Assembly (NCBI GenBank): GCA_002633005.1
Contig: NMRA01000278.1
Span: 407,406-471,405 of the forward strand
DNA length: 64,000 bases
Direction: 5' to 3'
Source of the DNA: Phoronis australis
Lineage: Eukaryota > Phoronida > Phoronidae
In this document: in pieces, positions 12,901-27,900 of the stretch
Layout: the number at the start of each line of letters is the position of its first letter
Position numbering within the stretch: position 1 is the stretch's first letter
Notes under the pieces: model-generated
Told to the model about the DNA's origin: nothing
Databases searched by the model: none
What the model saw: the letters and a program-made list of their open reading frames with translations, nothing else
Translations under genes and position numbers: made by a program

Positions 12901-15900
12901 AGATAAGTCTAATAAACACAAGTACAGGATATTTGTACAGCATTTTAGATAAGTCTAATAAAGACAAGTACAGGATATTTGTACAGCATTTTAGATAAGT
13001 CTAATAAAGACAAGTACAGGATACTTGTACAGCATTTTAGATAAGTCTAATAAAGACAAGTACAGGATACTTGTACAGCATTTTAGATAAGTCTAATAAA
13101 GACAAGTACAGGATACTTGTACAGCATTTTAGATAAGTGTAATAAAGACAAGTACAGGATACTTGTACAGCATTTTAGATAAGTCTAATAAAGACAAGTA
13201 CAGGATACTTGTACAGCATTTTAGATAAGTCTAATAAAGACAAGTACAGGATATTTGTACAGCATTTTAGATCAGGAGCTTAGTCAAGGAGCCATAACAA
13301 CCCATATGGCTGTAAAGGTTTGGTGTCACGTGTAAGATTGGAGTTTAATGGAAACATTAACAGATTCACAAGATCCCGTCTAGTGCATGGTAAAACTACT
13401 TTAATTAGTGAGTGTAGAATAACATAATTTTGCTGACATTGGTGGAATACATGGCATGTGCACCTAAAACATGTGCTAGTTTCTTTATGGAGGAAAGTCG
13501 GCATTTGATAGCTCGTTTCAAATGGCTTCCGTACATCCCTGCACGACAGCATGATAAGCTAAGAACTAAGTCGCTAATTTACATACCTGCAGTCAGGCTA
13601 AGTCCCCTTATGGTATAGGAGGTTACCAGTCCCACAGACTTAAAAGGTACAAAGTGCGTGGATGACTCAGCATTTCCAAGGGCAATCTCATACCTGAAAG
13701 GCAATGCATTTATTGTGAAATTCAAGCACTCTGATACAGAGTTATTAGTTAGGTTTAACCAAGGCAGCAAAGTGACGTTTGGAGTCTGTTTTATGAAGGT
13801 CATACTTCACAATTAAAGGCTTGCTCAAGTTATTTTGAACATAGGGCAGTGTTTAGAAACATTTTATAGAAATTATCTCAGAGTTATCTTAATAATCCCA
13901 AAGAAAGCAGTGAAATTTGAGCAGGGGAGGGCATTACGACACATGCTTTGGGGGTATTAAGCCAATCACCAAGATGGTAAATGCCTGGTAATCCTAACAC
14001 AGAAGAAGCAGACGTTACAAACTTGAAAATGCGATGTAGCGCTTAATGGTCAAGCAAAATGTGTTATGTCCACTCACTCAGCCATTATGCATTGCACAAT
14101 GTTTCACTTTATTCCACAACCATCTCCAGGTAAGAACTAAATTCAAACAACCAATGCATTTACCTGAAGGTGCTTATGGAATAAAGCGAAAGATGGAGTT
14201 TTCAGTCACAACTTATAAAATTAGCAACTGCCGTAATTATGAATTTTTCGACATTATTGTTGACAGAATTCTCGAGTCATTTAAGAAATTAAAAAAATGC
14301 AAAACTGTCATTGGAATGTTTTTACTTTAAAACTAACTCTATTTCCTGCAAGTGATGGGAAACTAATTACCAAATGATTTTTAGGCAGCCATGAATATCA
14401 AACTAAGAACAAAATATATTGAGAAATTGTTTAATTTTGAATTCCATCCACATTACTATATGGTAAACACGTGAAGATCTGCACTATCCAAAAATAAAGT
14501 AACTAATCTTGTTCTTTTTAGTCCATATATTTTTTATCTAAAACCTCACCTGCAATTGACCTTACCTGTCTAAAGGTGTGTTATCAGTGAATGGTTCCCA
14601 CTGTACAGTCACCATAGTTTGTGAGATCTGGCACACAACATCAGCATCACCAGAATTTTGTGTCAGCGGGAATTTGGATGGAGTAACAATCTTGACCTAA
14701 AAATTAGGAAAATGTAAATTTGAAATTTGTAAGTTATCAATTAGCACTTTTTCATTTTTAACTTTGATTTAAGATAATTAACTATTCAATTCTGTTAAAA
14801 AACTAGGTAACTATGCTTTATGACTGAGTACTAACTTAATATCTCTTTATGACTGAGTACTAACTTAATATCTCTTTATGACTGAGTGCTAACTTAATAT
14901 CTCTTTATGACTGAGTGCTAACTTAATATCTCTTTATGACTGAGTACTAACTTAATATCTCTTTATGACTGAGTGCTAACTTAATATCTTATAGGTTACA
15001 TGACAAAGAGCAATATAAAATGTAGCTTTAAATTTCGGCCTTCCCCTCTCCTTGTGCCCCCACTGTTTTTCTCGATCATCTAGACGATGGCCTCTTTTTG
15101 ATACCTGATTGGCAGTTGGTGTTTCGATCACGTAGGTGATCTCATCCGAGACGGATGTGTCTCGACCAACCCTGTTCCTGACGTGCAGCGTGACAGAGTA
15201 CGGCTTGCCCTGCTCCAGGGTGCTGTTCAACACGTGATATTTCCACGTGCGGCGGTACACAGGAAGTGGATACCAGTCCAGTATGTCAGACGTGTTGTGG
15301 GAACTACCAATGGCAATGGCCATGTCTGGGAAAGAACAAATGGGGTTCAATTACAACAGTTTTTAAAATGATCAATAACCAATTGTCACAATAAATGGAC
15401 AAACTAATAGTAAACAAAATGCATGAATTAGATAAAAAGCTAAATCCTATGTTAGACACGCTGGCATTATTGTTTAAAAAATATGTTGATTAGGAAGACG
15501 GGTAATAACACACGTACACCGCCATATTGCCATTAGTCTTGTTCAGTCTATTCTACACTCTGCTAAGTGGAACAGTCTATTCTACACTCTGCTAAGTGGA
15601 ACAGTCTATTCTACACTGCTGAGCGCAACAGTCTGAAGTCCCCCAAGTGAACCCACTAGTCACAGATTTATAGTTCAACTGTTCACACACGTTATGTGCA
15701 TGTTGAAAACTAACCTCCCAGTAAGGGATGTTTTGTCAGAATTTTCGTGAAAATTTTGCTTTGTTCAAGTTTAAGTTAAATTGCCTCACACATTTGTTAT
15801 TGATTTCACATTTTCCATCTTCCCAAAGACTCCAAATCCAATTACACTCACAAATGCCTAAACCACTTAAAAACCTAAACATCATTCTCTTATCCAGCAT

Positions 15901-18900
15901 TTTCTTACCCAGCATTCTCAAACCCAGAATTCTGCCAATCACAAATACAAGAGCATTGAACTCACAAGTTAGCGAGCTTTCATTGTCGCTGGCAATCTTC
16001 CAGTTGCAGTCTACACCCAAGTTAGTGCTGGATACATATGGCTCGCACCGATAGTTCTCGACATAAGGGGGCGTTACATCCACCGTGACACCTGGAGTGC
16101 GCAGACGCACACTATTGGACAGCTGATCCTGAGATGTCACCTCACCAAATACCTGTCAAGCAAGCATGGCAACTCCAGTCAGTTGTGAAAGAAAATTTAC
16201 CAAATTTGGCAATAGCAGTTTCATGACTTTACAAAAACACTTCAAACACCCTATTTACACAATGATCAACAGGTGACAGGGGAGACAATCTAATGGCCGA
16301 CTTAGTTGACTAGAAGGTGGTATTTATATTCAGGAGGGGGATTGTTGACCCTCTGTGATGATGAACTGTGTTCTGCTCTTAATCTATTCAGGTATCAAAA
16401 AGGGACGTTAACTTTATTCTTTAGCATCGGCTGAATAACAAACCTCCCTTTTACATACAGAAGAAAATCAATGTGTTCATTCAGCAATAAAAGCTCGATT
16501 CGTTCAAGTTTGGAAAGATCGCATAACATGCCGCTTGTGTTTGGCTAATATTGTGTGTGTAACCTAGGAACATTACACATCACATCAACAAGTGGATGGC
16601 TCTGTTTCCGTGGCCCAGCAAGACTAGAACATTGAATTATGGGAAAAAACAGGTTATGTTAAATCACTAATTCCAGTTCAACATTGTTTGCTAAAACCTT
16701 ATTCCAAATGAGGCTTCCCGACGCATAACAAAAAATTTCTGAATCACAGCACAAATTTATCTAATGGTCGGCTAGGGAAAGTTTATTAAGATTTTCTAAT
16801 AAACATTGATACGATAGTAATATGGATTAAAATAAAACTAAACAGTCCAAATAATATTAGGTAAACTTTTTAAGAATTATAACTCAATCTTTCCTAAAGC
16901 TTTATACTCGTCATATAATGCTTAACCAGATAATTATGGACTTGAGAAGTAAACCCATAAGACCATACTCAGACAGGTCAATGGACTCATGAGCAAACCT
17001 GTTTTCAAAAAAATTCTGATGAACCTCTAATGAATAGATCTCTGGTTTACTAAAATCAATCAAACAATTGAAACAAAAATTAGTGAAATTGAATGATAAA
17101 CGATAATGATGACAGCCATTGCTACAGATGAGGGATGGATGATGATGAAGAACAAAACGATGATGACTAAAAATATCAAGAAACATCGCCATGTACAGTG
17201 GATGGTAAACCAACAAGTGCGCATTGAGGAATCAGCCAATCAAAGAAAAGTCATAAAAATCATAAAAAAGTCGTAGCAAGAAATGGATGACACACTCCAG
17301 GTAGCTCTGAAGAATACCTAAAAGGACGTGCAACACAAATAGTTGAAACACCACCAATGCATCTCAATTTCAGCAGCAAACTATAGACCTCGGACTATTG
17401 TCAACTATTACAGACCTCAGGCTATTATCAACTATTATAAACCTCAGGCTATTATCCACACATATTGTGTGTGAATTTCAAAGTTATCAGACAAGACATT
17501 TGACACCTTAACAAACAAAAATGTATGACAGAGTAACGACAAAGAGAATTCCCCAAATTTGTGACCACCTGATAACAAACATCCGTTCAGACATGACACA
17601 AGGGTCTACATACTGTGTCGCCTTGGCTCAGCTTGACAGCACCAAGAGGCATGTTGAACGCCGTTGTCTGGGTCCAGTCTTTGAGGTCTCCTGACCCAGG
17701 CAGGCCCCCCACTCGGTACTTCATGGTAACGTTGCCTATACCTGCAAAAGTGAAAGGCGAAATCAATTGAGATTACTGCTGCAGCACTTTAAAAAGTGGC
17801 TGCACACATAACAAACAGACTTTCTTACACTACACATTAAATCATGCTTGCTTTATCTAGGGAGTATGAATGTGCCAAAAATCCTACCAAAATTAACCAC
17901 TGCATTAAATCAAAAAACAGTAATGTAATTTTTAAAGAAAAAAATTGATTATCCATCTCATCGAAAATCAGAAATTTCAAAGCCAAAATTTCCAGCTAAT
18001 TCACAAATGATTTCGTGAAATTATTTTTCTCCTGGCTTCATTCTTGGTTTTCATCATGACATTTACAAATAGCAACAAAATTTATCATTTGTTTGAAAAA
18101 CTACATCTACCTAGTATATGACCTTGACCTACCATAATCAGTGCTGTTCCAGTGGAAACTCAACATATCGGCTTCATTGCGTTCATAGAACACGTGATGT
18201 GGATCGCTGAGATCAACCACTGTACCAAATTCCTTCAGTTTCAAAGTGGGTGGTGTAGAATCCAGCCGGAACCCGTCAGACTCGGACACGATGATGTCCT
18301 CGTGACAGTTGTGACCCGTGATGGCTCGCACAGTCACAAACACCTGATGTCAAGACAAAAGAAGCTTGAATTTAGAAAAGCACCTCAAACCCATTTGTTA
18401 AGAAATTTTTATTGCCATTTATATAGTGGTGACATAGTTAATGAAATACATCTTGTCACTAGATGGCGAAAGAGTAGTTATTGGCCTCGTTTGTTCATTG
18501 TGTTCTTGAATGGTGAGTTAACGCACTCATTTTCCAGTATTTTTTCACAGTTTTTCCACCGCCACCTATCGGTCAAATTACTAGAGATATGCAGTGAGAT
18601 AGGCATATGATTCACTGTAGAATATGGGGCACCAAAATTCAAGCCGAAATTGAATTTTTTTGATTCTGAAGATTGGAACATGGGCAACTTTGGTTCTCAT
18701 CACTTTTCTCAAATATCGGACATTGCACTTTGTATCAATAGAATCTGAAAATAAACTTCATTGACAGCTCACAAAAATAAACCGGTGAAGTGACGTTTTC
18801 AGGCTTAACATAGAGTGTGTAATAAATGTTATGTCCAGACTACTGACTATCTTTTAATCTGGAATGGCCAGACGTGCAGATTTATAAAATTTGTTACACG

Positions 18901-21900
18901 CTCCGACTTTGAGCAAAACAACTAATGTTTCACTGTCTGAAACTGGATTATGTTTATCGTACTTTACAAACAACTGCATTTAATACACAGATTCAAACTC
19001 ATCTCCAGAAAAAAAAAAATGAGTATTAAAGAAACCGACCCAACTCAACAGTGTTCTTTAATAAGTGTTTCTTCTTATTACCTTGCTGATCTGTATATGA
19101 ATATTCGCTTGAGCATACCCAGTGTCTGCACTGTCCATAATGATGCCTTCTGCCACAAACGGCTGAATATTCGAGCCTCCAGCTATATCACCTAGAGCCC
19201 AGTCATAACCTGTAGATAACAACAACATGATCACCTAGAGCCCAGTCATAACCTGTATATAACAACAACATGATCACCTAGCGCCCAGTCATAACCTGTA
19301 GATGACAACAACACGATCACCTAGAGCCCAGTCATAACCTGTACATAACAACAACATGACCACCTAGAGCCCAGTCATAACCTGTATATAACAACAACAT
19401 GATCACCTAGAGCCCAGTCATAACCTGTAGATAACAACAACATGATCACCTAGCGCCCAGTCATAACCTGTAGATGACAACAACACGATCACCTAGAGCC
19501 CAGTCATAACCTGTACATAACAACAACATGACCACCTAGAGCCCAGTCATAACCTGTATATAACAACAACATGATCACCTAGAGCCCAGTCATAACCTGT
19601 AGATAACAACAACATGATCACCTAGCGCCCAGTCATAACCTGTAGATGACAACAACACGATCACCTAGAGCCCAGTCATAACCTGTACATAACAACAACA
19701 TGACCACCTAGAGCCCAGTCATAACCTGTATATAACAACAACATGATCACCTAGAGCCCAGTCATAACCTGTAGATAACAACAACATGATCACCTAGCGC
19801 CCAGTCATAACCTGTAGATGACAACAACACGATCACCTAGAGCCCAGTCATAACCTGTACATAACAACAACATGACCACCTAGAGCCCAGTCATAACCTG
19901 TATATAACAACAACATGATCACCTAGAGCCCAGTCATAACCTGTAGATAACAACAACATGATCACCTAGCGCCCAGTCATAACCTGTAGATGACAACAAC
20001 ACGATCACCTAGAGCCCAGTCATAACCTGTACATAACAACAACATGACCACCTAGAGCCCAGTCATAACCTGTATATAACAACAACATGATCACCTAGAG
20101 CCCAGTCATAACCTGTAGATAACAACAACATGATCACCTAGCGCCCAGTCATAACCTGTAGATGACAACAACACGATCACCTAGAGCCCAGTCATAACCT
20201 GTACATAACAACAACATGACCACCTAGAGCCCAGTCATAACCTGTATATAACAACAACATGATCACCTAGAGCCCAGTCATAACCTGTAGATAACAACAA
20301 CATGATCACCTAGCGCCCAGTCATAACCTGTAGATGACAACAACACGATCACCTAGAGCCCAGTCATAACCTGTACATAACAACAACATGACCACCTAGA
20401 GCCCAGTCATAACCTGTATATAACAACAACATGATCACCTAGAGCCCAGTCATAACCTGTAGATAACAACAACATGATCACCTAGCGCCCAGTCATAACC
20501 TGTAGATGACAACAACACGATCACCTAGAGCCCAGTCATAACCTGTACATAACAACAACATGACCACCTAGAGCCCAGTCATAACCTGTATATAACAACA
20601 ACATGATCACCTAGAGCCCAGTCATAACCTGTAGATAACAACAACATGATCACCTAGCGCCCAGTCATAACCTGTAGATGACAACAACACGATCACCTAG
20701 AGCCCAGTCATAACCTGTACATAACAACAACATGACCACCTAGAGCCCAGTCATAACCTGTATATAACAACAACATGATCACCTAGAGCCCAGTCATAAC
20801 CTGTAGATAACAACAACATGATCACCTAGCGCCCAGTCATAACCTGTAGATGACAACAACACGATCACCTAGAGCCCAGTCATAACCTGTACATAACAAC
20901 AACATGACCACCTAGAGCCCAGTCATAACCTGTATATAACAACAACATGATCACCTAGAGCCCAGTCATAACCTGTAGATAACAACAACATGATCACCTA
21001 GCGCCCAGTCATAACCTGTAGATGACAACAACACGATCACCTAGAGCCCAGTCATAACCTGTACATAACAACAACATGACCACCTAGAGCCCAGTCATAA
21101 CCTGTATATAACAACAACATGATCACCTAGAGCCCAGTCATAACCTGTAGATAACAACAACATGATCACCTAGCGCCCAGTCATAACCTGTAGATGACAA
21201 CAACACGATCACCTAGAGCCCAGTCATAACCTGTACATAACAACAACATGACCACCTAGAGCCCAGTCATAACCTGTATATAACAACAACATGATCACCT
21301 AGAGCCCAGTCATAACCTGTAGATAACAACAACATGATCACCTAGCGCCCAGTCATAACCTGTAGATGACAACAACACGATCACCTAGAGCCCAGTCATA
21401 ACCTGTACATAACAACAACATGACCACCTAGAGCCCAGTCATAACCTGTATATAACAACAACATGATCACCTAGAGCCCAGTCATAACCTGTAGATAACA
21501 ACAACATGATCACCTAGCGCCCAGTCATAACCTGTAGATGACAACAACACGATCACCTAGAGCCCAGTCATAACCTGTACATAACAACAACATGACCACC
21601 TAGAGCCCAGTCATAACCTGTATATAACAACAACATGATCACCTAGAGCCCAGTCATAACCTGTAGATAACAACAACATGATCACCTAGCGCCCAGTCAT
21701 AACCTGTAGATGACAACAACACGATCACCTAGAGCCCAGTCATAACCTGTACATAACAACAACATGACCACCTAGAGCCCAGTCATAACCTGTATATAAC
21801 AACAACATGATCACCTAGAGCCCAGTCATAACCTGTAGATAACAACAACATGATCACCTAGCGCCCAGTCATAACCTGTAGATGACAACAACACGATCAC

Positions 21901-24900
21901 CTAGAGCCCAGTCATAACCTGTACATAACAACAACATGACCACCTAGAGCCCAGTCATAACCTGTATATAACAACAACATGATCACCTAGAGCCCAGTCA
22001 TAACCTGTAGATAACAACAACATGATCACCTAGCGCCCAGTCATAACCTGTAGATGACAACAACACGATCACCTAGAGCCCAGTCATAACCTGTACATAA
22101 CAACAACATGACCACCTAGAGCCCAGTCATAACCTGTATATAACAACAACATGATCACCTAGAGCCCAGTCATAACCTGTAGATAACAACAACATGATCA
22201 CCTAGCGCCCAGTCATAACCTGTAGATGACAACAACACGATCACCTAGNACAAGTGAACTCTCCTATACTACTACACTCCTTGGTGAAACCCTGCTCACT
22301 ACAACTTGTGACTCACAAGTGAACTCTCCTATACTACTACACTCCTTGGTCAAACCCTGCTTACTACAACTTGTGACTCACAAGTGAACTCTCCTATACT
22401 ACTACACTCCTTGGTCAAACCCTGCTCACTACAACTTGTGACTCACAAGTGAACTCTCCTATACTACTACACTCCTTGGTGAAACCCTGCTCACTATAAC
22501 TTGTGACATGGCAGCAATGTGTAACGGCAATACCTGTAAAGCCAAGTTGGAAAACAGCCCAGCATTCCTTGAACCCATATCCTTCCAGTTCACCAACTGT
22601 GTACCACCTTGTGACGTTCCTATGGCAACCATGTACTTTGCAATGCCACTCTCATGGTCATAGCCTCTCCAGTAGGTATTTAGCCCCTCCTCTCCAACAT
22701 GAAGGACAGTGGGCGTGGCCTCATTGGCATCAATCTCCTCCTCTTCTTCCTCCAGACCCACATGCACCTATGATTGACATCAAAAACACATTTTAGACAG
22801 CTGCCATTCCAACAGTGAAGTGTCTAGAGCACATAGTCATATGTGCATCTTATGCAATTCAAAAAGCAGCAATTCATATCACGCAACTGCTTAGTATTAA
22901 AAAGCAAACATAACCCCTACTGTACAGCAAAATTTTCAATTAAGAAGAACAATGGTCCAAAGTCAGTCATTTAAGAAGAATCTGTAAGGTCATAATCCTG
23001 GCTGGGCTCGAGTATTGAAAGCAAGATACGGATATTGTTTTCTGCATTCCATTAAAATCATTACATCCCCATTGTGTACGTGTCTGTATATAATGGCAAA
23101 TAAGAATTGCAGAGTAACTATGGCAACCCAGAATCCAATAATATAAGTAAACTTTCTTATCTATGGAACTTTCATGATGCAAAGTGAATCAAATTAATTT
23201 TGTACGATGCGTTATGCCCTCTACTACAAAAATAAAGTTTGATTTAGTGATGGTTTGATTTTATTGAGTCAGAGTAGGGCAAATTTGTGCCCAAGAAAAC
23301 TACTAATTTCTTGAAACAATTTTATTTCTTGAAACACCCATGAATTCATTCGTATTAATGACCTGATTAACATGCCTGCTTACCTTAAACATGGTGGGAG
23401 GGCTCGTGTCAATGATCACACCTGGTGATGAGTGCTGTGTGGACAGTCTGGCATTGTTGACCGCTGTCACAGTGAAAAAGTAGCGCGCCCCGTTGATCAG
23501 GCTCAATGACACGTCTTTACTGAAGGCTGCGTTAGTGGCCGATTCCACCTCGTCGCTGCCACTCAGTGGGAACTTCTGAAACCAGAAATACGCGTATCTT
23601 GCTGTTAGTCAGTCTGCGTGCATCTGTTACTTGTGATTAATAGGTGAACTTGAAATGACTTATAAGTTTCTAAATGTTATGGAGAGCATGTTCTCTTGAG
23701 AAAATGATTCCAATTTACAGTAAAAAAACAACATCGATGATCAAACTGCTATGTGCCAAGATGCGAAAAAAGTACTGTCATGTGAAACATGCAGCTTGTC
23801 ACATGGAAAATGAGTTTCCGTAAAAAGGTTAGTATCTTGTCAAGTATTTGGCTGAAATAAAGGTACACATTACCAATCATGTTGGTCACTTTACTTTCAA
23901 CCAAACACTTGTTTCAACTCATGTTACTTTCTCATCAGCATATTAGGAAGTTCTACACATTAACAAGTCTGTACACCCACCCACACCACGGAATGTCATG
24001 CATATTGCACATATTAACAAGTCCGTACACCCACCCACACCATGGAATGTCATGCATATTGCACATAGTAACAAGTCTGTACACCCACCCACACCATGGA
24101 ATGTCATGCATATTGCACATAGTAACAAGTCTGTACACCCATCCACACCATGGAATGTCATGCATATTGCACATATTAACAAGTCTGTACACCCACCCAC
24201 ACCATGGAATGTCATGCATATTGCACATAGTAACAACTCTGTACACCCACCCACACCACGGAATGTCATATATATTTACTGGCTCTAATATTCTAAAAGC
24301 ACTTTTTGTATGAAGCCTTTGGTTCTCAAGAGTTCCTTTCCTAAAACAACAGCCACGTTGAACAGTTTCCAAACAGACTATAATTCACGTGAAACAATTG
24401 AGGTTGTGAAAGCGCGAGCTCAACATATACTTTAACTCATAAAGCTAAGCATTCAATTTTCCACAATTTATACCCTAGTTTTTCATCATGACCAGGAACT
24501 TGTTGAATAAAAAAGTTACTTCAATAACCATAGAATCTCTCTTCATTTAACGCTGTTGTAAACTTGGAGCAGACGAAGACACTAAATTATCAATGTAGAC
24601 CACCTACCTCAGAGACATCTCACCTGTGTGATGGCTCCATTGTACTGTTGATAGATGGTATATCTATTAATAGACATCTTACTTGCGTGATGAGTCTATT
24701 GTACTGTTGATAGACAGTACACCTACTAAATAATAGACATCTCACCTGTGTGATGAGTCCATTGTACTGTTGATAGACAGTACACCTATTAAAAGACTTC
24801 TCACCTGTGTGGTGGCTCCATTGTACTGTTGATAGATGGTATACCTGTACTCAGCCAGGTTCGACTCGGGGTCGTTGTACTCCCAGCTCACATGAAAGCT

Positions 24901-27900
24901 GCTGTCATCTTTCTGGTATCTAAAATGAGCATAGTACTCCCTCAACATAACATCCTACACTAGGCTCCAGGTCATTAAGTGATATTACAGAATGGAAAAC
25001 CGCTCACAAGACACGATATTCTTGCAGTTTAATCATCTGTCGTTACAAACAAACACTGTATGACTACACTGGACTATTGCCTGTTGCTTGGCTACATTTT
25101 TTGTCATTTCTTAATTTCCCCTAATATCAATTCATGGTATTCATATTGAGTTTTTGAGACATCAAAATCAGTTCAGAAATGACAACAACTCGTGTACGTG
25201 TTGGGTTCATTTGAGCGGTTATCCAGGACAGGCTGATCTCAATCACATCTCTTGTATTCTAGTTGGTGTACTTGGAATGGATAAAAGAGCTTTGAAAGAG
25301 TCAGAAGCTTGGGTAAAATGGAACCAGTGTATGAATTAATTGAAGTGTGTGAATGACAAGAGCTGAGCTCAGGTTAGTCACTTGGCCACACAGTCAGCTG
25401 TAAATTCATAGTATTGTATACTGACTCGTAGTGCAGCTGAGATGGAAAGGCTGCCCATTTGCGCAACAGTAATGCGTGTTGCCAAAAGCCTTACACAGGT
25501 TAACCTTATTAATATGCATTATCCACAATCAATCAATCAATCAATCAATCATCATTTATTTTATTGACCTCTACCAATTGCTACACAGCCATAATTTGGG
25601 CTTATAAGTTACCATTTCCAAAAAGCGTTTTCTTAAAACTGGTCAATTCTTGATGCTATATAGAGCATGCTACACTGTCCAAAATTATTCAAACTGTGAA
25701 CTTAGTGAAAGCTTCATGTAGTGATAATTAAGCCATCTCATGTAAAAGCAAGACGTACAACTAAGGGTGAAATCCACTTGGTGTAAAATGAGTATCATGT
25801 AACATTGTAGGACCAAACTTACTGTGTTAAAAAAGTCTAAACAGGTTTCACCCAAAACACAAAACAGAATATCTTAAAGATGACATTGTAAGTGGCTTTA
25901 AGAGAATCTCATTGTATCAAAACATGAGTGTGTTATTTCACAACCAAACCGTTAGACAATCCCTTAACAAAAAACCACGTACCCTGAGCCTGGGTTCTTG
26001 TTGTCCGTCAGTGAAACTAGATTGGGCGGAGTCAAGTCAATTATGTAACCATTGGAGATGGCACTGGTGGTCGCCGTGGCACCATTCTCCGCCGTAACCT
26101 CCACCTTGACCACATCGGCGTGTCGCAAGTAGAAGTGATGCTCTTCAAAATGGCGGTCGGTGGACTTCCGGTTGACGAATGCCTCCAACAATTTATCATT
26201 GACCTTGACGTCGATATCATACTTGGTGACATTGGATTCGGGATCACTGAATCCTGAAGCGATCACAAAAGTTATGACAAGGTTGTTGTTAAGGTTACAG
26301 AGGACCTTAGTAACAAATATGGGCATTCAGCCAAATATTTACAAAACAGTACTTTAACTCAAAAACGTAATTTAATGTTCTGAAACTAAAAAGCCTGTAA
26401 TTTAATGTTCTGAAACTAAAAAGCCTGTCGCGAATAATTTAATGGCACTGATTCTTCAATCAAAATGGCGCTGCAACTTACCGTCCCAGTCGGCCATCAC
26501 AGCCGAGATGTCATAGTGGTAGAGTGTGTCTGCAAGCCCGTCTCTTCCATCGGTCACTGTACCCTGGACAGGTGGTGTGAGGTCAATAAGAACTAGAAAT
26601 GAAAACAAATCAAGGGGTTCAAAACTTTGAGGCAAAAAAAGACCACAATTAAGGCCACCATGGACCATAATGACAAGTCTCTATAGGTTTTAGCTCAGTT
26701 AATTTTTTGAAAGTAGAAACCCTGTAAAATTTGATACTTATCTTTTTACCAATCTGTCACTTATTGGGTCACCTGACCACTTATTGGGACATGTGACCAT
26801 GTCTTTCTGTTATATTTAGCATAAAAGTAATTTACATGAAATGCAAACAAATCTTACGTTATAAGCTTAAGATGAGGTCTCAAGTTTTCCAGTTTTCTAA
26901 AATATTGTTTCATTTTCATTTTGTTGAAAACATGACTAAACTTTTTGTTTGAAAGCTTGATACAGTTGCTCATAGTGTCTCCTTTCTTCAGGTGTGCACC
27001 TATGTAGCAACTTTAGATTTTTTGTCATGAAAATCCTAAAAGTTGCTCCAACTCCAATTCCCAACTGCAAGTGATCCTGAGCAATTGGGTTTTTGTAAAA
27101 TGGCCTAAACCCCAATCTTGTTAAATCTTATAAACACCATCTTTTGGTGACAAAGTCACATGGACACCTTGTCACTAGATCAACTTGACATGTGAACATG
27201 AAATCCTAGCTGGAGTTCACAATTTGATGATCTAACTATCCCTAATGAATCTAGAGATGTTTGAATAGAGAGCACCAAATAAGCCTTACATGTTATACCA
27301 AATTCTTGCACACCATTGGAAGACTTTGGGCATCCATTACAAAGTGTAGGAAAATCCAAGAGAACACCTGACTGTCTCTAACGGATTATTCGACTCACTG
27401 GGAAAATCAAAAATCTCATTTTGAAGTTGAATGCATTACACATATAACTCTCGGCTTTTAGAAATGTCACGTAACTGCAACTTATCACTTACCGCCATTG
27501 GAGCTGCCGTTGACATACTTCGGTATCAAACCTCTGTTGGAGGCCGTCACCATGGTGTAATACTTAGAATTGTGGGTAAGATTCAAGCCCGTCTGACAGT
27601 ATGTTTTTGTTCTGAAGCTGAACTGAACGTCAGTGTTGTTGGTGAGATCTTTACCACCAACTGTCGACCCCATGCGCACATAGTACCTGCATGAACAGAA
27701 TATTTGGTGACAACACTCACTCTGAAACATGACTTTAACCAACTGCATTCACATACTTTCATAACTCATACACTTACAATATGACCGAATACATCGCGTG
27801 TAATACATATATGTGCTTAATATAAAATATTAAGTAAACCTACATAGACATGCACAAACCAGATTTTCATTAAATAACTTTCGCAGTACGGTAAGTTGTT

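Noticed and set aside
16911-17216. 101-codon minus-strand frame in the intron 16153-17613
   Set aside because: AT-rich, no splice signals, no domain; neighbours join without it.
19187-22248. CRISPR-like array
   Set aside because: The 43-bp units are contiguous with no unique spacers, and the setting is an animal intron.
22250-22506. The missing exon lying within the 65-bp repeat
   Set aside because: No frame of the repeat resembles an FN3-like segment and no donor of correct phase was found.
23879-24372. Four overlapping long frames on both strands in the 54-bp repeat
   Set aside because: Same artefact: a repeat of 54 bp keeps several frames open. It lies in an intron of the giant gene.
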